64,000 nt of DNA from Thalassotalea mangrovi. GTDB lineage: Bacteria > Pseudomonadota > Gammaproteobacteria > Enterobacterales > Alteromonadaceae. Position numbers and translations under genes: made by a program. The notes below the pieces were generated by a model. It was not told the DNA's origin. It searched no databases and saw only the letters and a list, made by a program, of their open reading frames with translations. Within the stretch, counting starts at the first letter, position 1. Each line of letters starts with the position of its first letter. The stretch is from positions 62,001 to 126,000 of the forward strand of contig NZ_SWDB01000011.1 in NCBI RefSeq assembly GCF_005116735.1, given 5' to 3'. Below are positions 27,140-36,509 of the stretch, in pieces.

Positions 27140-28108
27140 ATGAGCGATGCTCATCAAGCTATCATGTTACTCAAACAGCAAATGCAGAGAATGGTGATTG
27201 GACAGGAAGTTGTCATTGACACTTTGATCACCGCCCTGCTCACCAACGGCAATGTTTTGCTCGAAGGTTTGCCCGGAACGGCAAAAACCCGTTCGATTAA
27301 AGCGTTGGCAAATACCCTGCAGGTCAGTCTCGGACGAGTGCAGTTTACCCCGGATTTATTGCCCTCAGACATTACCGGTACCGAGATATACCAGGAAGTC
27401 GATGCAAAACCTACCCTCACCTTCCAACAGGGTCCCATTTTTAATAACTTATTGCTCGCTGACGAAATTAATCGTTCGCCAGCTAAGGTTCAGGCTGCCT
27501 TGCTGGAAGCGATGGAAGAACGACAGGTTACGGTTGCCGGCAAATCGCATTCGCTGCCAAGGCTATTCATGGTTCTGGCCACCCAAAATCCCATCGAGCA
27601 GGAAGGTACGTATCCGCTGCCAGAAGCGCAAATGGATCGCTTCATCATGAAAATCAATCTCGAATACCCTGATGATGACAGTGAAGCCAGCATCATCGCC
27701 TTAGTTCGTTCCGAAGAGCTGGCCGACGAGCAGCAGGTATCCCGGGTCAATCCCGAACATATATTTGCCGCCCGAACAGAAATCAATCAGTTGCATGTCA
27801 GTGATGAAATTGTCCGTTACATCGTCGCATTGGTTATGGCAACCCGACACCCGCAACGATATCCGGATTCACCCTTGAAGGACTGGATTCACGTTGGTTC
27901 CAGTCCACGAGCCAGCATAGCTCTCGATCGGTGTGCCCGTGCTTACGCCTGGCTTGCTCAACATGATTTTGTCGACCCGGATCATGTACGAGCGATGGCT
28001 TATAGCGTTCTTCGCCACCGCCTGATACTTAGTTACGAAGCACTGGCGGAGGGGATCACCGCCGACCAGGTTATCGATGAATTGCTCCGACAAGTAGCCA
28101 GTGCCTGA
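27140..28108 (+). CDS. MoxR-family AAA+ ATPase
   Basis: 322 residues from the ATG at 27140, preceded by AAGGT at a usable distance; an in-frame ATG at 27080 adds residues not typical of the family. Walker A is GLPGTAKT and Walker B is LLADEINRSP; the sensor segment VLATQNPIEQEGTYPLPEAQ is canonical. MoxR ATPases act as chaperones with von Willebrand-type partners in the same operon, here BatA and BatB. It leads the seven-gene operon that continues to BatD. Confidence 0.94.
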   Translation: MSDAHQAIMLLKQQMQRMVIGQEVVIDTLITALLTNGNVLLEGLPGTAKTRSIKALANTLQVSLGRVQFTPDLLPSDITGTEIYQEVDAKPTLTFQQGPIFNNLLLADEINRSPAKVQAALLEAMEERQVTVAGKSHSLPRLFMVLATQNPIEQEGTYPLPEAQMDRFIMKINLEYPDDDSEASIIALVRSEELADEQQVSRVNPEHIFAARTEINQLHVSDEIVRYIVALVMATRHPQRYPDSPLKDWIHVGSSPRASIALDRCARAYAWLAQHDFVDPDHVRAMAYSVLRHRLILSYEALAEGITADQVIDELLRQVASA

Positions 28109-28113
28109 GAACG

Positions 28114-29034
28114 ATGATGAACAGCAGTAATATCTACGTCAGCCTGAAGCAACTGGAAAAACTAAAATATCAGGCTCGTTATTTTTCCTTTACCCAGCAA
28201 CAACCGGTGAACAGCGTTTTATCCGGAAAAAGCTCCTCACGGTTACGTGGCCGAGGTCTCAATTTTGAGGAACTCAGACATTACCGACCTGGAGATGACA
28301 TTCGCACCCTGGACTGGAAAGTTACGCAACGAACCGGTAAAGCCCACGTTAAAGTGTTTACCGAGGAAAAAGAACGCAAAACCTATCTGGCGATTGACCA
28401 GCGCAGCTCAATGTTTTTTGGTAGCCGGGGGAAAATGAAGTCGGTGGTTGCCGCTGAGGTGGCAGCCTTAATTGCCTGGCAGATTAACAGCAGTGGTGAC
28501 AGAATCGGCGCGTTTATGTTTAACGACCAGAGTATTAAAGTCATCCCGGCAAAACGCGGCAACCTCCATGTCTCCCAACTCTTGCATCAAATCGTTAAAT
28601 TAAACCACAAACTTAGCTGTGATATTGAGCATCAGGAAAATGATGTGCTCAATTCGATGCTCTACAAACTAAATGCCCTGAATCAACACAACGCATTAAT
28701 CATTATCATCAGTGATGGTTATGGCTGGACTCCGCAAACCAGTAGTTATGTGAAAACTATCCGGCAACATAATGAAGTGATTGCTTGTCGAATCTACGAC
28801 GAATTGGAACAAAACCTACCCAGCATGCCACAGATGACTATCTCTGATGGTAAGTGGCAAATTCAGTTTTCTTCACAAAATGCGAATACGCAGCAACGCT
28901 TTCGTGAAGAGATTGAACGCCAACTGGATCAATACCGTGAATTTACCAATAAATATCGAATTCCTTTGATCACCATTAACACCGTCGAAGATCCGGTACA
29001 TCAATTACGGCGCGCTCTGGGGAGAGTCGTTTGA
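28114..29034 (+). CDS. DUF58 domain protein
   Basis: A 306-residue protein with the DUF58 signature around RPGDDIRTLDWKVTQRTGKAHVK (residues about 52-74) and a von Willebrand A-like fold. It begins 5 nt after the MoxR stop. DUF58 proteins nearly always accompany MoxR and VWA genes and probably form part of the same chaperone assembly. Start could be either of two adjacent ATG codons (28114 or 28117). The stop overlaps the next gene by 4 nt. Confidence 0.92.
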   Translation: MMNSSNIYVSLKQLEKLKYQARYFSFTQQQPVNSVLSGKSSSRLRGRGLNFEELRHYRPGDDIRTLDWKVTQRTGKAHVKVFTEEKERKTYLAIDQRSSMFFGSRGKMKSVVAAEVAALIAWQINSSGDRIGAFMFNDQSIKVIPAKRGNLHVSQLLHQIVKLNHKLSCDIEHQENDVLNSMLYKLNALNQHNALIIIISDGYGWTPQTSSYVKTIRQHNEVIACRIYDELEQNLPSMPQMTISDGKWQIQFSSQNANTQQRFREEIERQLDQYREFTNKYRIPLITINTVEDPVHQLRRALGRVV

Positions 29035-29543
29035 TGACGCCATTTGAAATGCCATGGGGCAACTATCTACTTAAAGATCTGGTTGAAGCACCGCCACCCA
29101 CTGCCATTGATTATTGGCCACAGACCCCGGGTTGGTATCTGTTGGCTCTATTGTTGTTATTTTCATTATTCCGCTTGGGCTATCGCCGCTATCAAGGCTA
29201 TCAAAATAACGCCTATCGACGCGAAGCGCTGCGCTTTATTCGTTCTCTACCCCGGGATACCGCCAATACCCGATACCAGATTTATCAACAGTTACCCGCC
29301 TTGCTGCGGGCAACCGCAATCAGTGGTTACGGTCGCAATCCGGTTGCCAACCTGACCAGTAAACGTTGGGAATTATGGCTGGACGAGAATTGCAGGCAAT
29401 CGGATTTTCGTGGCAACTGTCCGAATTATCTGCACGCTCTGGCTTATGGGCCGGAACACAGTTTAAACCCCCATCAACTGACAAAGCTGTTACAGGAGGT
29501 GCAATTGTGGATCCAATTCCACCCGGGAGCCTTAGATGATTGA
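29031..29543 (+). CDS. DUF4381 membrane protein
   Basis: A 170-residue protein with one strong membrane helix near residues 39-57 (WYLLALLLLFSLFRLGYRRY). The N-terminus before it is short and proline-rich, and the C-terminal domain is cytoplasmic or periplasmic with conserved Trp/Tyr. It matches DUF4381, a regular member of proteobacterial MoxR-Bat operons. It overlaps DUF58 by 4 nt and BatA by 8 nt. Biochemical role unknown. Confidence 0.85.
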   Translation: MMTPFEMPWGNYLLKDLVEAPPPTAIDYWPQTPGWYLLALLLLFSLFRLGYRRYQGYQNNAYRREALRFIRSLPRDTANTRYQIYQQLPALLRATAISGYGRNPVANLTSKRWELWLDENCRQSDFRGNCPNYLHALAYGPEHSLNPHQLTKLLQEVQLWIQFHPGALDD

Positions 29544-30543
29544 ATTTGTCTACCCATGGAATTTTGTCCTATTGCCTGTACCTTTGGCGGTCTATTTTCT
29601 ATTACCCCCCTATAAGGAACGAAAAAGCTCAGTCAAGGTGCCGTTTTTCACCCGCCTGGTGGAGTTAACCGGCGAGAAACCCGCCAGTGGTTCGGTTATC
29701 CTCAATCGCATCGTTTTGCAAAAATTGTTATTGGTCCTGGGCTGGATACTGCTGTGCATAGCGATGGCGAAACCTCAGTACATTGGCGATCCGATCACCT
29801 CAACCCGATCAGCTCGCGACCTGATGGTTGCCGTTGATCTTTCCGCATCGATGAATAAACAGGATTTCGAGAGTAATGAAGGAATCACAACCGATCGGTT
29901 TTCCGGGGTGCAATCCTTACTCATTGAATTTGTTAAGCAACGTCAAAGTGACCGCCTTGGATTGATATTGTTTGCCGATGCCCCCTATCTGCAGGCGCCA
30001 TTTACCGACGATTTAGACGCCTGGATTACCCTGTTGCAACAATCCGAAGTTGGCATGGCTGGTCAGTCAACCGCGCTTGGTGATGCCATCGGCCTGGCAA
30101 TCAGCGTATTCGAAAATACCGGGCAGCGTGAGCGGGTGTTATTATTGCTGACCGATGGTAAAGATACCGGCTCGAAAGTTCCGCCCCGCGACGCGGCTCA
30201 GGTTGCCGCGAATTTTGATATCACCATTTATCCTGTAGCCATTGGCAATCCAGCAACTGGCGGAGATGAAGCCATAGACCTTGCGGTTCTTGATTACATT
30301 GCCACAACCACTAATGGGCAACTGTTCAAGGCGGAGGATGGTAATCAATTACGTGACATCTACGCCAAAATCAATGAGCTGGAGCCAGAGAAATATTCAT
30401 CAAGATCTTATCGGCCAAAAACCAGTATTCATTATCTTCCTATCATTATCCTGGTGATTATGTATTTGCTGACTCTCAGCCTGGTTGCCATCAGGCAAGT
30501 CTTCCACAAACACAGCCACGTTAAGGAAGTTGCTAATGATTGA
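29536..30543 (+). CDS. batA: BatA-like von Willebrand factor A protein
   Basis: A 335-residue inner-membrane protein with N-terminal helices (residues 7-24 and about 62-78), a VWA domain and a C-terminal helix (about 300-320). The metal-ion-dependent adhesion site is intact: D101-L-S103-A-S105. Bat proteins were named for Bacteroides aerotolerance and are thought to form membrane complexes with MoxR. Overlaps with both neighbours are 8 nt, indicating translational coupling. Confidence 0.92.
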   Translation: MIEFVYPWNFVLLPVPLAVYFLLPPYKERKSSVKVPFFTRLVELTGEKPASGSVILNRIVLQKLLLVLGWILLCIAMAKPQYIGDPITSTRSARDLMVAVDLSASMNKQDFESNEGITTDRFSGVQSLLIEFVKQRQSDRLGLILFADAPYLQAPFTDDLDAWITLLQQSEVGMAGQSTALGDAIGLAISVFENTGQRERVLLLLTDGKDTGSKVPPRDAAQVAANFDITIYPVAIGNPATGGDEAIDLAVLDYIATTTNGQLFKAEDGNQLRDIYAKINELEPEKYSSRSYRPKTSIHYLPIIILVIMYLLTLSLVAIRQVFHKHSHVKEVAND

Positions 30544-31498
30544 CTGGGCCAGCCTGCAACATTTTCACTTTATCCGTCCTGAATACCTGCTGTTATTTTT
30601 AGTGTTATTCGCTTTATTCCTAAGCTTTCGGAAAACCGATGACTCCTTGCGTTTCTGGCAACAGGTGATGTCTTCGGAGATGCTTGAACATTTGACCGTC
30701 AAAGGCAATAACGTGACCTGGTTTTCTCCCTCTCGATTAATGCCCGTCGCTGGGTGCCTGGCCATTATCGTCGCTGCTGGTCCGACAGTCACCCAACAGC
30801 CATCGCCATTTCAACAGGATCAAGCTGCCCTGGTGATCGCCCTGGATGTAACGCCAACCATGCAGCAAAGCGACCTGGCCCCTAGCCGGCTACTGCGTGC
30901 CAAGCAAAAGCTGCAAGATTTATTGACCCTGCGCGGAGATAGCGCTACCGCACTGATTGCATACGCTGGCAGTGCCCATGTGGTTATGCCGCTTACCAGG
31001 GATAGCAATATGATCAAGCAGTTTATTAAGCCATTATCGCCAGCCATCATGCCTCGCAGCGGCAAGATTGCCCAAAATATCCTGCCACCGGCTTCACAAC
31101 TACTTAGTGAGACACAAGTTCCCGGAACGATTTTACTGGTCACCGATGGCGTATCCAGCGATGCTGAACAGGACTTCCAGACATTTTTCGCAAGCCACCA
31201 GCATCAACTGTTGATTTGGGCAATTGGTGATAAAAAGGTTAAAGCCAGGCCTGGCGCAGATTTCTTACCACTACAATTAGATTCACTGCAGCAGCTTAGT
31301 AAAGTCAGCCATGGCAGAATGGTTTTATTTGATCACAGTAAAGACGATGTGCGAGCCATTAATGACTATATCAACAATAACCTGATGATCATTCAGGATG
31401 GCTCTCGACCATGGCTGGACGCTGGCTACCCGCTCGTGTTTGCAGTAGCGTTCCTTTATCTGTTCTGGTTTCGACGAGGGTGGACTTTACAATGGTAA
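30536..31498 (+). CDS. batB: BatB-like von Willebrand factor A protein
   Basis: 320 residues from the ATG at 30536, which overlaps the batA stop by 8 nt and has AAGGA upstream; an earlier in-frame start at 30485 lies inside batA. Topology is like BatA: two N-terminal helices, a VWA domain and a C-terminal helix near WLDAGYPLVFAVAFLYLF. The metal site reads D104-V-T106-P-T108 rather than DxSxS, a conservative Ser-to-Thr change at both hydroxyl positions. Metal binding is still plausible. Confidence 0.9.
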   Translation: MIDWASLQHFHFIRPEYLLLFLVLFALFLSFRKTDDSLRFWQQVMSSEMLEHLTVKGNNVTWFSPSRLMPVAGCLAIIVAAGPTVTQQPSPFQQDQAALVIALDVTPTMQQSDLAPSRLLRAKQKLQDLLTLRGDSATALIAYAGSAHVVMPLTRDSNMIKQFIKPLSPAIMPRSGKIAQNILPPASQLLSETQVPGTILLVTDGVSSDAEQDFQTFFASHQHQLLIWAIGDKKVKARPGADFLPLQLDSLQQLSKVSHGRMVLFDHSKDDVRAINDYINNNLMIIQDGSRPWLDAGYPLVFAVAFLYLFWFRRGWTLQW

Positions 31499-32274
31499 CG
31501 CACACACAGGGCTCTAGTGAACAAGGGTTGCAATGGCTGAAACACAGACTTCAGAAACAACTTTTCGGCATTCGTCAATTAATTGCGAAGTACCGCAACA
31601 TATTATTGCTTGGTGTTGCCATTGTGATGATTATTTTCACCAGTATTAATCCTCAGAAGTTTATCGATTTGTGGTTTACCGACGATCAACAAGGTGCCAT
31701 TTTATTTAAGTTGCAGCGCTATCAAAGTGCAGCAGAGCATTTTAAAGATAGTCACTGGCAGGCCTACAGTTATTATGGAGCAGAGCAATTTGATACTGCC
31801 GCCAATCTGTTTAGCCAATTCGACACCGCCGAAGACATTCTCGCCCGCGGTAATGCCTATGCTCATGACCGCAGATACCTGCGTGCCCGCGGTGTGTATC
31901 AGGCCCTACTCGAACAATATCCGGACTACCAGCCGGCGCAGCATAATTTATCGATTGTGCAAAAACTTATTGATGAAGTAAATCGCGTATCAAAAAGCCA
32001 GCAACAGGAGGACGGTGACGCGCCTAAAGAGCTGGGGGATGACCCGCAGACCGGTGAAGGTGCGGAGCGTAAAGTTGCACCGCAGCAGTTAGAACAATAC
32101 AGTGCTCAGGAATTGCTGCAGGACCCGGGTTTAGCGGACATGTGGTTGCGACAGGTGCAAAAAGATCCGGCAAAGTTCCTAGCGGTTAAGTTTGCGGTGC
32201 AACTACAACACGCCTCAGACGAGGATAATGGTAACAAATCCAATGCGAATTCGAGGCAAACGGACCGTGAATAA
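31492..32274 (+). CDS. batC: BatC-like TPR membrane protein
   Basis: 260 residues from the ATG at 31492, overlapping the batB stop by 7 nt; the open frame extends upstream inside batB but without family support. A membrane helix lies at about residues 35-53 (ILLLGVAIVMIIFTSI). TPR-like units follow (GAILFKLQRYQSAAEHFK, NAYAHDRRYLRARGVYQALL). The C-terminus is acidic and Gln-rich. In related operons this protein sits between BatB and BatD and is thought to scaffold the complex. Confidence 0.85.
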   Translation: MVTHTQGSSEQGLQWLKHRLQKQLFGIRQLIAKYRNILLLGVAIVMIIFTSINPQKFIDLWFTDDQQGAILFKLQRYQSAAEHFKDSHWQAYSYYGAEQFDTAANLFSQFDTAEDILARGNAYAHDRRYLRARGVYQALLEQYPDYQPAQHNLSIVQKLIDEVNRVSKSQQQEDGDAPKELGDDPQTGEGAERKVAPQQLEQYSAQELLQDPGLADMWLRQVQKDPAKFLAVKFAVQLQHASDEDNGNKSNANSRQTDRE

Positions 32275-33601
32275 ATTCATCCTTGGATTCGCCGTTTTGA
32301 TACCATTGCTGGCCGCTGCCAATGACGATAAGCCGGATATAGCAAGGCTAATAGCAGACAATCAGCTACAAATTTCCCTGACCCGACAAACCCCGAAATC
32401 AACGATCGCGCGACAGGCTGTCATTTTACAGATTGAAGTTGCCACCAATCGCTGGTTTTCAAGAGGAACCCAGATTAACAAATTTCATCTCGACAATGCC
32501 GTTGTATTGCCTTTTGACGGCGCCGCGTTTAATTCATCACGAATGATCGATGGCGTTACCTGGGCAATCCAATCACGGGAAATCACTTTATACCCGTTAG
32601 TTCAGGGCGATTTCAACATTCCCGCGATTGACGTATTTGTCTCTGTGAACACCGAAGAGTATGGCGTTGTTGAAGGAAACTGGCAGTCGGCACCGCTCAG
32701 TTTTTATGTATCCCAGCCCAAACAACTGGCCCTGGTCGATCATTACGTCGTCACCGAAAAATTTAAGGTTCAGATCGATAGTGATTTTGACCGTTCGGCA
32801 AGTTATCAAATCGGCGATTCAGTGACACAAACCGTAAAAATATCCGCGCAGCAGGTGCCAGCAATGATGCTACCTGAATTAATTGACCCGGATATTGAAG
32901 GCATTAATATTTACAGTGAGGCGCCCGTTCTTAACGACCAACGTCAACGCGGTGAGTTTAGCAGCAGTCGTAGCCAGACCCGGACCTTAGTGTTTGAACA
33001 GGCCGGCGATTACCAGATACCCGCACAGACTTTCTATTACTGGGATCCTGAGCGCAGTGCATTACAGAAAAAAAAACTTGCCGGGTTTTCTGTCACCATC
33101 GCCACTGATCCCACCCAGCGGCCAGTATCGGAAAAAAATCAACAACTAATTCCTGTAGAGACTATCCCCTGGACGATGATTATTATCACCAGTGTGGTCT
33201 TACTGTTACTGGTGGTGGCGTTAAAATTTCGCCAGCAATTACGAAAATTTTATCGAACCGTTACTCGTCAGCAGCGGCGTCATTATCGCCGCGATTACAT
33301 CAGTGCCTGCCATGAAGAGCGCTATCGTCAGGCGAGTGAATACCTGTATCAGTTTTTAAGGACAGGCAAAGCGCACTACCCGACTTTGCAGGATTACTTC
33401 CCGATGCAACCACAACGAACCTATTTACAGGAACTGTTTGCGCTCGCCTACGATATTAATGAGCCAAATCCAAACAAGAAACTGGTTACCCGGGGACGTT
33501 TTGCGCGGCGAAAAATGCTGTCGCTTTTGCACCCCCGAGCCATGCCCGAATCAAATAACCGGGAAAGCATGGAGATTTTGCAACTCAATCCCCGTGATTA
33601 A
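32267..33601 (+). CDS. batD: BatD-like protein
   Basis: 444 residues from GTG at 32267, chosen because it gives a clean signal peptide (NKFILGFAVLIPLLAAA) and an 8-nt overlap with batC, the spacing seen at other junctions in the operon; ATG at 32243 is the alternative. The mature part contains beta-rich oxygen-tolerance (BatD) repeats, then a membrane helix at about residues 300-318 (TMIIITSVVLLLLVVALKF) and a basic cytoplasmic tail. It closes the operon. Its stop overlaps the convergent tatD stop by 4 nt. Confidence 0.88.
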   Translation: MNKFILGFAVLIPLLAAANDDKPDIARLIADNQLQISLTRQTPKSTIARQAVILQIEVATNRWFSRGTQINKFHLDNAVVLPFDGAAFNSSRMIDGVTWAIQSREITLYPLVQGDFNIPAIDVFVSVNTEEYGVVEGNWQSAPLSFYVSQPKQLALVDHYVVTEKFKVQIDSDFDRSASYQIGDSVTQTVKISAQQVPAMMLPELIDPDIEGINIYSEAPVLNDQRQRGEFSSSRSQTRTLVFEQAGDYQIPAQTFYYWDPERSALQKKKLAGFSVTIATDPTQRPVSEKNQQLIPVETIPWTMIIITSVVLLLLVVALKFRQQLRKFYRTVTRQQRRHYRRDYISACHEERYRQASEYLYQFLRTGKAHYPTLQDYFPMQPQRTYLQELFALAYDINEPNPNKKLVTRGRFARRKMLSLLHPRAMPESNNRESMEILQLNPRD

Positions 33602-34368
33602 GAGCGATGAAATAAACGCCAGTAGTTTTCACTGGACAGCCTGGCGATCTCTTCCACCGACTGGCCACGCACCTCTGCTAATAATTCGGCAACATGCACG
33701 ACATAAGCCGGCTGATTTTGTTTACCGCGATGTGGTACCGGTGCCAGGTAAGGTGCATCGGTTTCAATCAGAAACCTGTCATCCGGTACTTTCGCAGCTA
33801 CCGCTCGCAATTCTGCGGCATTTTTAAAGGTAACAATGCCAGAAAAAGAGATATAAAAGCCCATTTCCATCGCCTGTTCTGCCATTTCCCAACTTTCGGT
33901 AAAGCAATGAAGTACGCCACCGACCTGATCTGCACCTTCTTCACGCATGATAGCCAGGGTGTCCTGTTGAGCATCACGAGTGTGGATAATCAGGGGTTTA
34001 TTGAGCTCCCTGGCGACACGAATATGTTTGCGAAATGAGTCTAATTGTATTTCTTTGGTTTCCGGTGCATAGAAATAATCGAGACCGGTTTCACCAATCG
34101 CCACAACCCGGGGATCGGCGGCCAATGCTGCAAGACGTGATTGATCCACTTCGTCATCCTGATTCAGAGGGTGTGTACCACAGGAAATATCCACATGCTC
34201 ATACGCCGAAGTGACTTCAGCCATATTGGGAAAGGCATCCAGAGTGACAGAGACGCATAACATTCTTGAAACCCGGGCGCTGTTAGCCTGCTCGATAACC
34301 AGATTTAGATCGTTGGAAAATTCACCGAGTTTCAGGCGGTCCAGGTGACAATGGGAATCAATAAACAC
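33598..34368 (-). CDS. tatD: TatD-family metal-dependent deoxyribonuclease
   Basis: A 256-residue TIM-barrel hydrolase (YcfH/TatD type). The N-terminal metal motif is FIDSHCHLD, followed by the GETGLDYF, HTRDAQQDT, HCFTESWEMAE and ETDAPYLAP ligand segments, all intact. It is 3'-5' exonuclease-like and may act in DNA repair. It ends the minus-strand cluster holB-pilZ-tatD; in E. coli ycfH also follows holB. Convergent with batD. Confidence 0.93.
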   Translation of the reverse strand: MFIDSHCHLDRLKLGEFSNDLNLVIEQANSARVSRMLCVSVTLDAFPNMAEVTSAYEHVDISCGTHPLNQDDEVDQSRLAALAADPRVVAIGETGLDYFYAPETKEIQLDSFRKHIRVARELNKPLIIHTRDAQQDTLAIMREEGADQVGGVLHCFTESWEMAEQAMEMGFYISFSGIVTFKNAAELRAVAAKVPDDRFLIETDAPYLAPVPHRGKQNQPAYVVHVAELLAEVRGQSVEEIARLSSENYWRLFHRS

Positions 34369-34563
34369 TTAAATGGCTCCAGGCTTTGAAAAAACTGAAG
34401 TTTAACATGTTATCGAGGCTACGATAAACCATTGAACGCAAGGGATAGTTGAGCTTTGTGGGCCACATTAGGCCGCATGTTGTTCAATAACTTTTTTAAT
34501 CATTGAATAGTTGGGGAGCAAAACGCACCGGCAAGCAAATGCAGACGTTGCCGGTTTTCATCT

Positions 34564-34890
34564 CTACATGGTGTAGGTTGGTTCTTTCGAATTTAACATT
34601 CGTCCCAGACTGGATTCGATTTGGTTGCGCACATTGAATTCATCATTGAGAAATGCCACACCAACACCAGTTTCTGTGCCATTGTGGGCACCGTGTGGCG
34701 TAATCCAGCACACTTGCGTGGTTAAGGTCACGTGCTCTTCCTGTCCGGGTAATAGTACCTGCAATGATATCTCATCACCGAGCTCAAATGCCTGCTCAGT
34801 TTTGATAAATAAGCCACCTTGTTTTAAAAATGGCATATATGATAAGTACAATTCTTTTTCATTGGCAAATTGCAAGGTTATTTCGGTCAT
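34564..34890 (-). CDS. pilZ: Type IV pilus PilZ-domain protein
   Basis: A 108-residue PilZ-fold protein. Canonical c-di-GMP motifs (RxxxR and D/NxSxxG) are absent; instead it has YMPFLKQGGLFIKT, as in Pseudomonas PilZ (PA2960) and Xanthomonas relatives that act in type IV pilus biogenesis without binding the nucleotide. The place between holB and tatD is the same as in Pseudomonas, which supports orthology. It starts 2 nt after the holB stop. Confidence 0.88.
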   Translation of the reverse strand: MTEITLQFANEKELYLSYMPFLKQGGLFIKTEQAFELGDEISLQVLLPGQEEHVTLTTQVCWITPHGAHNGTETGVGVAFLNDEFNVRNQIESSLGRMLNSKEPTYTM

Positions 34891-34892
34891 TT

Positions 34893-35870
34893 TTACTTCC
34901 TGTCAGCCTTACCCTGTTTGGCATTGTCACCGATCAATTTTTGTAAATCAATAACTAAGGATTCAATTACGAAACTTTTATTGACCTGGGTCAGTTGCTT
35001 AAGTTGACGACTGACCATAAGCAGTAACGTATAGCATTGCTGCAGGCATTCGTCTGACAATTTGGCCAGTTCGGCCGATACCACACTTTCCCGGATGCCC
35101 TGCCATTGATTTTTAAAACGCATTGCGGCACTAAAGTGCTGGGCTAGCCAGGCAAGTGCTTTCGGCTGTTCAGTCAACAGCTCGGTAAACTCTTCATTGA
35201 AATATGGTGTTGCCAGCCATTGCGCGAAAATAGTTTCGAAATCGATAAACTCTTGTGCCACCACTTCATTCTGAAGCTGAGCTAAGTGGCTCATATTGGA
35301 ATAATCATCAATTAACTGGGAAGCGACAACGTTTTCTTTTAATTGCTGGCCAACTGGCGGACGAATATCAATCAAGGTGCAACGTGAGCGTATGGTTGCC
35401 AATAAACGGTCACTGTCATGACTGGTCAAGAGTAATACACTATAAGCTGTGGGCTCTTCCAGGGTTTTTAATAGCGCATTCGCTGCTGCCTCGGTCATCA
35501 GCTCCGCCTGCTCAATGATCACCACTTTTGCCTGACCTAGTTGCGCTTTTTTAATCAGAAACTGATTCGCCTGACGTATACTGTCGACCCCGATATGGGC
35601 TTTCTCGGCTGCCACATGAACCAAATCCGGATGATTACCGGCGCGCAACAATGAGCAGGCCTTACATTGACCACAGGCTTCTCCCCACAAGCCATTGGTA
35701 GTACACAACAGTTGCTGAGCGAGCCACTGGGCAATATCCTGAGTGCCACTTCCCGGATGACCATTAAATAAAATGCCATGGGGTAAACGCTGTTGATCTA
35801 ACAGTTGCGATAGTTGCTGAGCCACATCCGCTAACCAGCGCTTTTGCGAAAAGCTGTTGTCCTGCATCAT
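34893..35870 (-). CDS. holB: DNA polymerase III subunit delta'
   Basis: A 325-residue clamp-loader subunit. The P-loop-like segment is NGHPGSGTQ, imperfect as usual for delta', which does not hydrolyse ATP. A zinc module is visible in ACGQCKACSLLRAGNHPD with a further cysteine upstream. The SRC-type segment IRSRCTLIDIRPP and LLKTLEEPTAYS are typical. It sits 3 nt after tmk. Confidence 0.94.
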   Translation of the reverse strand: MMQDNSFSQKRWLADVAQQLSQLLDQQRLPHGILFNGHPGSGTQDIAQWLAQQLLCTTNGLWGEACGQCKACSLLRAGNHPDLVHVAAEKAHIGVDSIRQANQFLIKKAQLGQAKVVIIEQAELMTEAAANALLKTLEEPTAYSVLLLTSHDSDRLLATIRSRCTLIDIRPPVGQQLKENVVASQLIDDYSNMSHLAQLQNEVVAQEFIDFETIFAQWLATPYFNEEFTELLTEQPKALAWLAQHFSAAMRFKNQWQGIRESVVSAELAKLSDECLQQCYTLLLMVSRQLKQLTQVNKSFVIESLVIDLQKLIGDNAKQGKADRK

Positions 35871-35873
35871 CGG

Positions 35874-36509
35874 TTAACCGTTGTCCCGTAAATATTGGCG
35901 TAATCGTTGTTCAATCTGCTCATGCACAACCGTCATCGGTTGACTGGCATCAATAATGACAATCTTTTCATCCTGGTTGGCAAAACTTAAATATTTATCA
36001 CGAACCCGATAAAAGAATTCAATTTTTTCCTGCTCAATTCGATCCAGTTCACCGCGGTTCGCTGCGCGTTGCAAGCCAATTTCCGGGTCAATATCCAGAT
36101 AAAAGGTTAAATCTGGTGTAAATCCCTGCAGCGTGATATCGGCCAGGCTTTCGAGGATCTTATCGTCGATTTCGCGGCCCCCACCCTGATAGGCGCGAGA
36201 TGACAGATCGTGGCGATCACCAATGACCCACCGCCCATCCTGCAATGCGGGTTTAATTACATTGTGCAGTAGTTGTGAACGGCTGGCATACATGAGTAAC
36301 AGCTCGCACTCAGGGGTCAGGGTCTCGTCCAAATCTGGCGATTTGACCAGACTGCGCAGCGATTCCGCCAATGGCGTGCCGCCAGGTTCCCTGGTTTTAA
36401 TGTAATCAATATGAGCGTCTCGCAAGGTGTTCTCAACCACGGCAATGGCGCTGGACTTCCCGGCCCCTTCGATACCTTCAATAACGATAAACTTTCCTTG
36501 CTGGCTCAT
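35874..36509 (-). CDS. tmk: Thymidylate kinase
   Basis: A 211-residue kinase that makes dTDP from dTMP. The P-loop is [10 protein letters not shown], the DR(Y/H) motif is [17 protein letters not shown] and the substrate-binding [11 protein letters not shown] is intact. The start overlaps the mltG stop by 4 nt, so expression is coupled along the mltG-tmk-holB operon. Confidence 0.96.
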   Translation of the reverse strand: MSQQGKFIVIEGIEGAGKSSAIAVVENTLRDAHIDYIKTREPGGTPLAESLRSLVKSPDLDETLTPECELLLMYASRSQLLHNVIKPALQDGRWVIGDRHDLSSRAYQGGGREIDDKILESLADITLQGFTPDLTFYLDIDPEIGLQRAANRGELDRIEQEKIEFFYRVRDKYLSFANQDEKIVIIDASQPMTVVHEQIEQRLRQYLRDNG

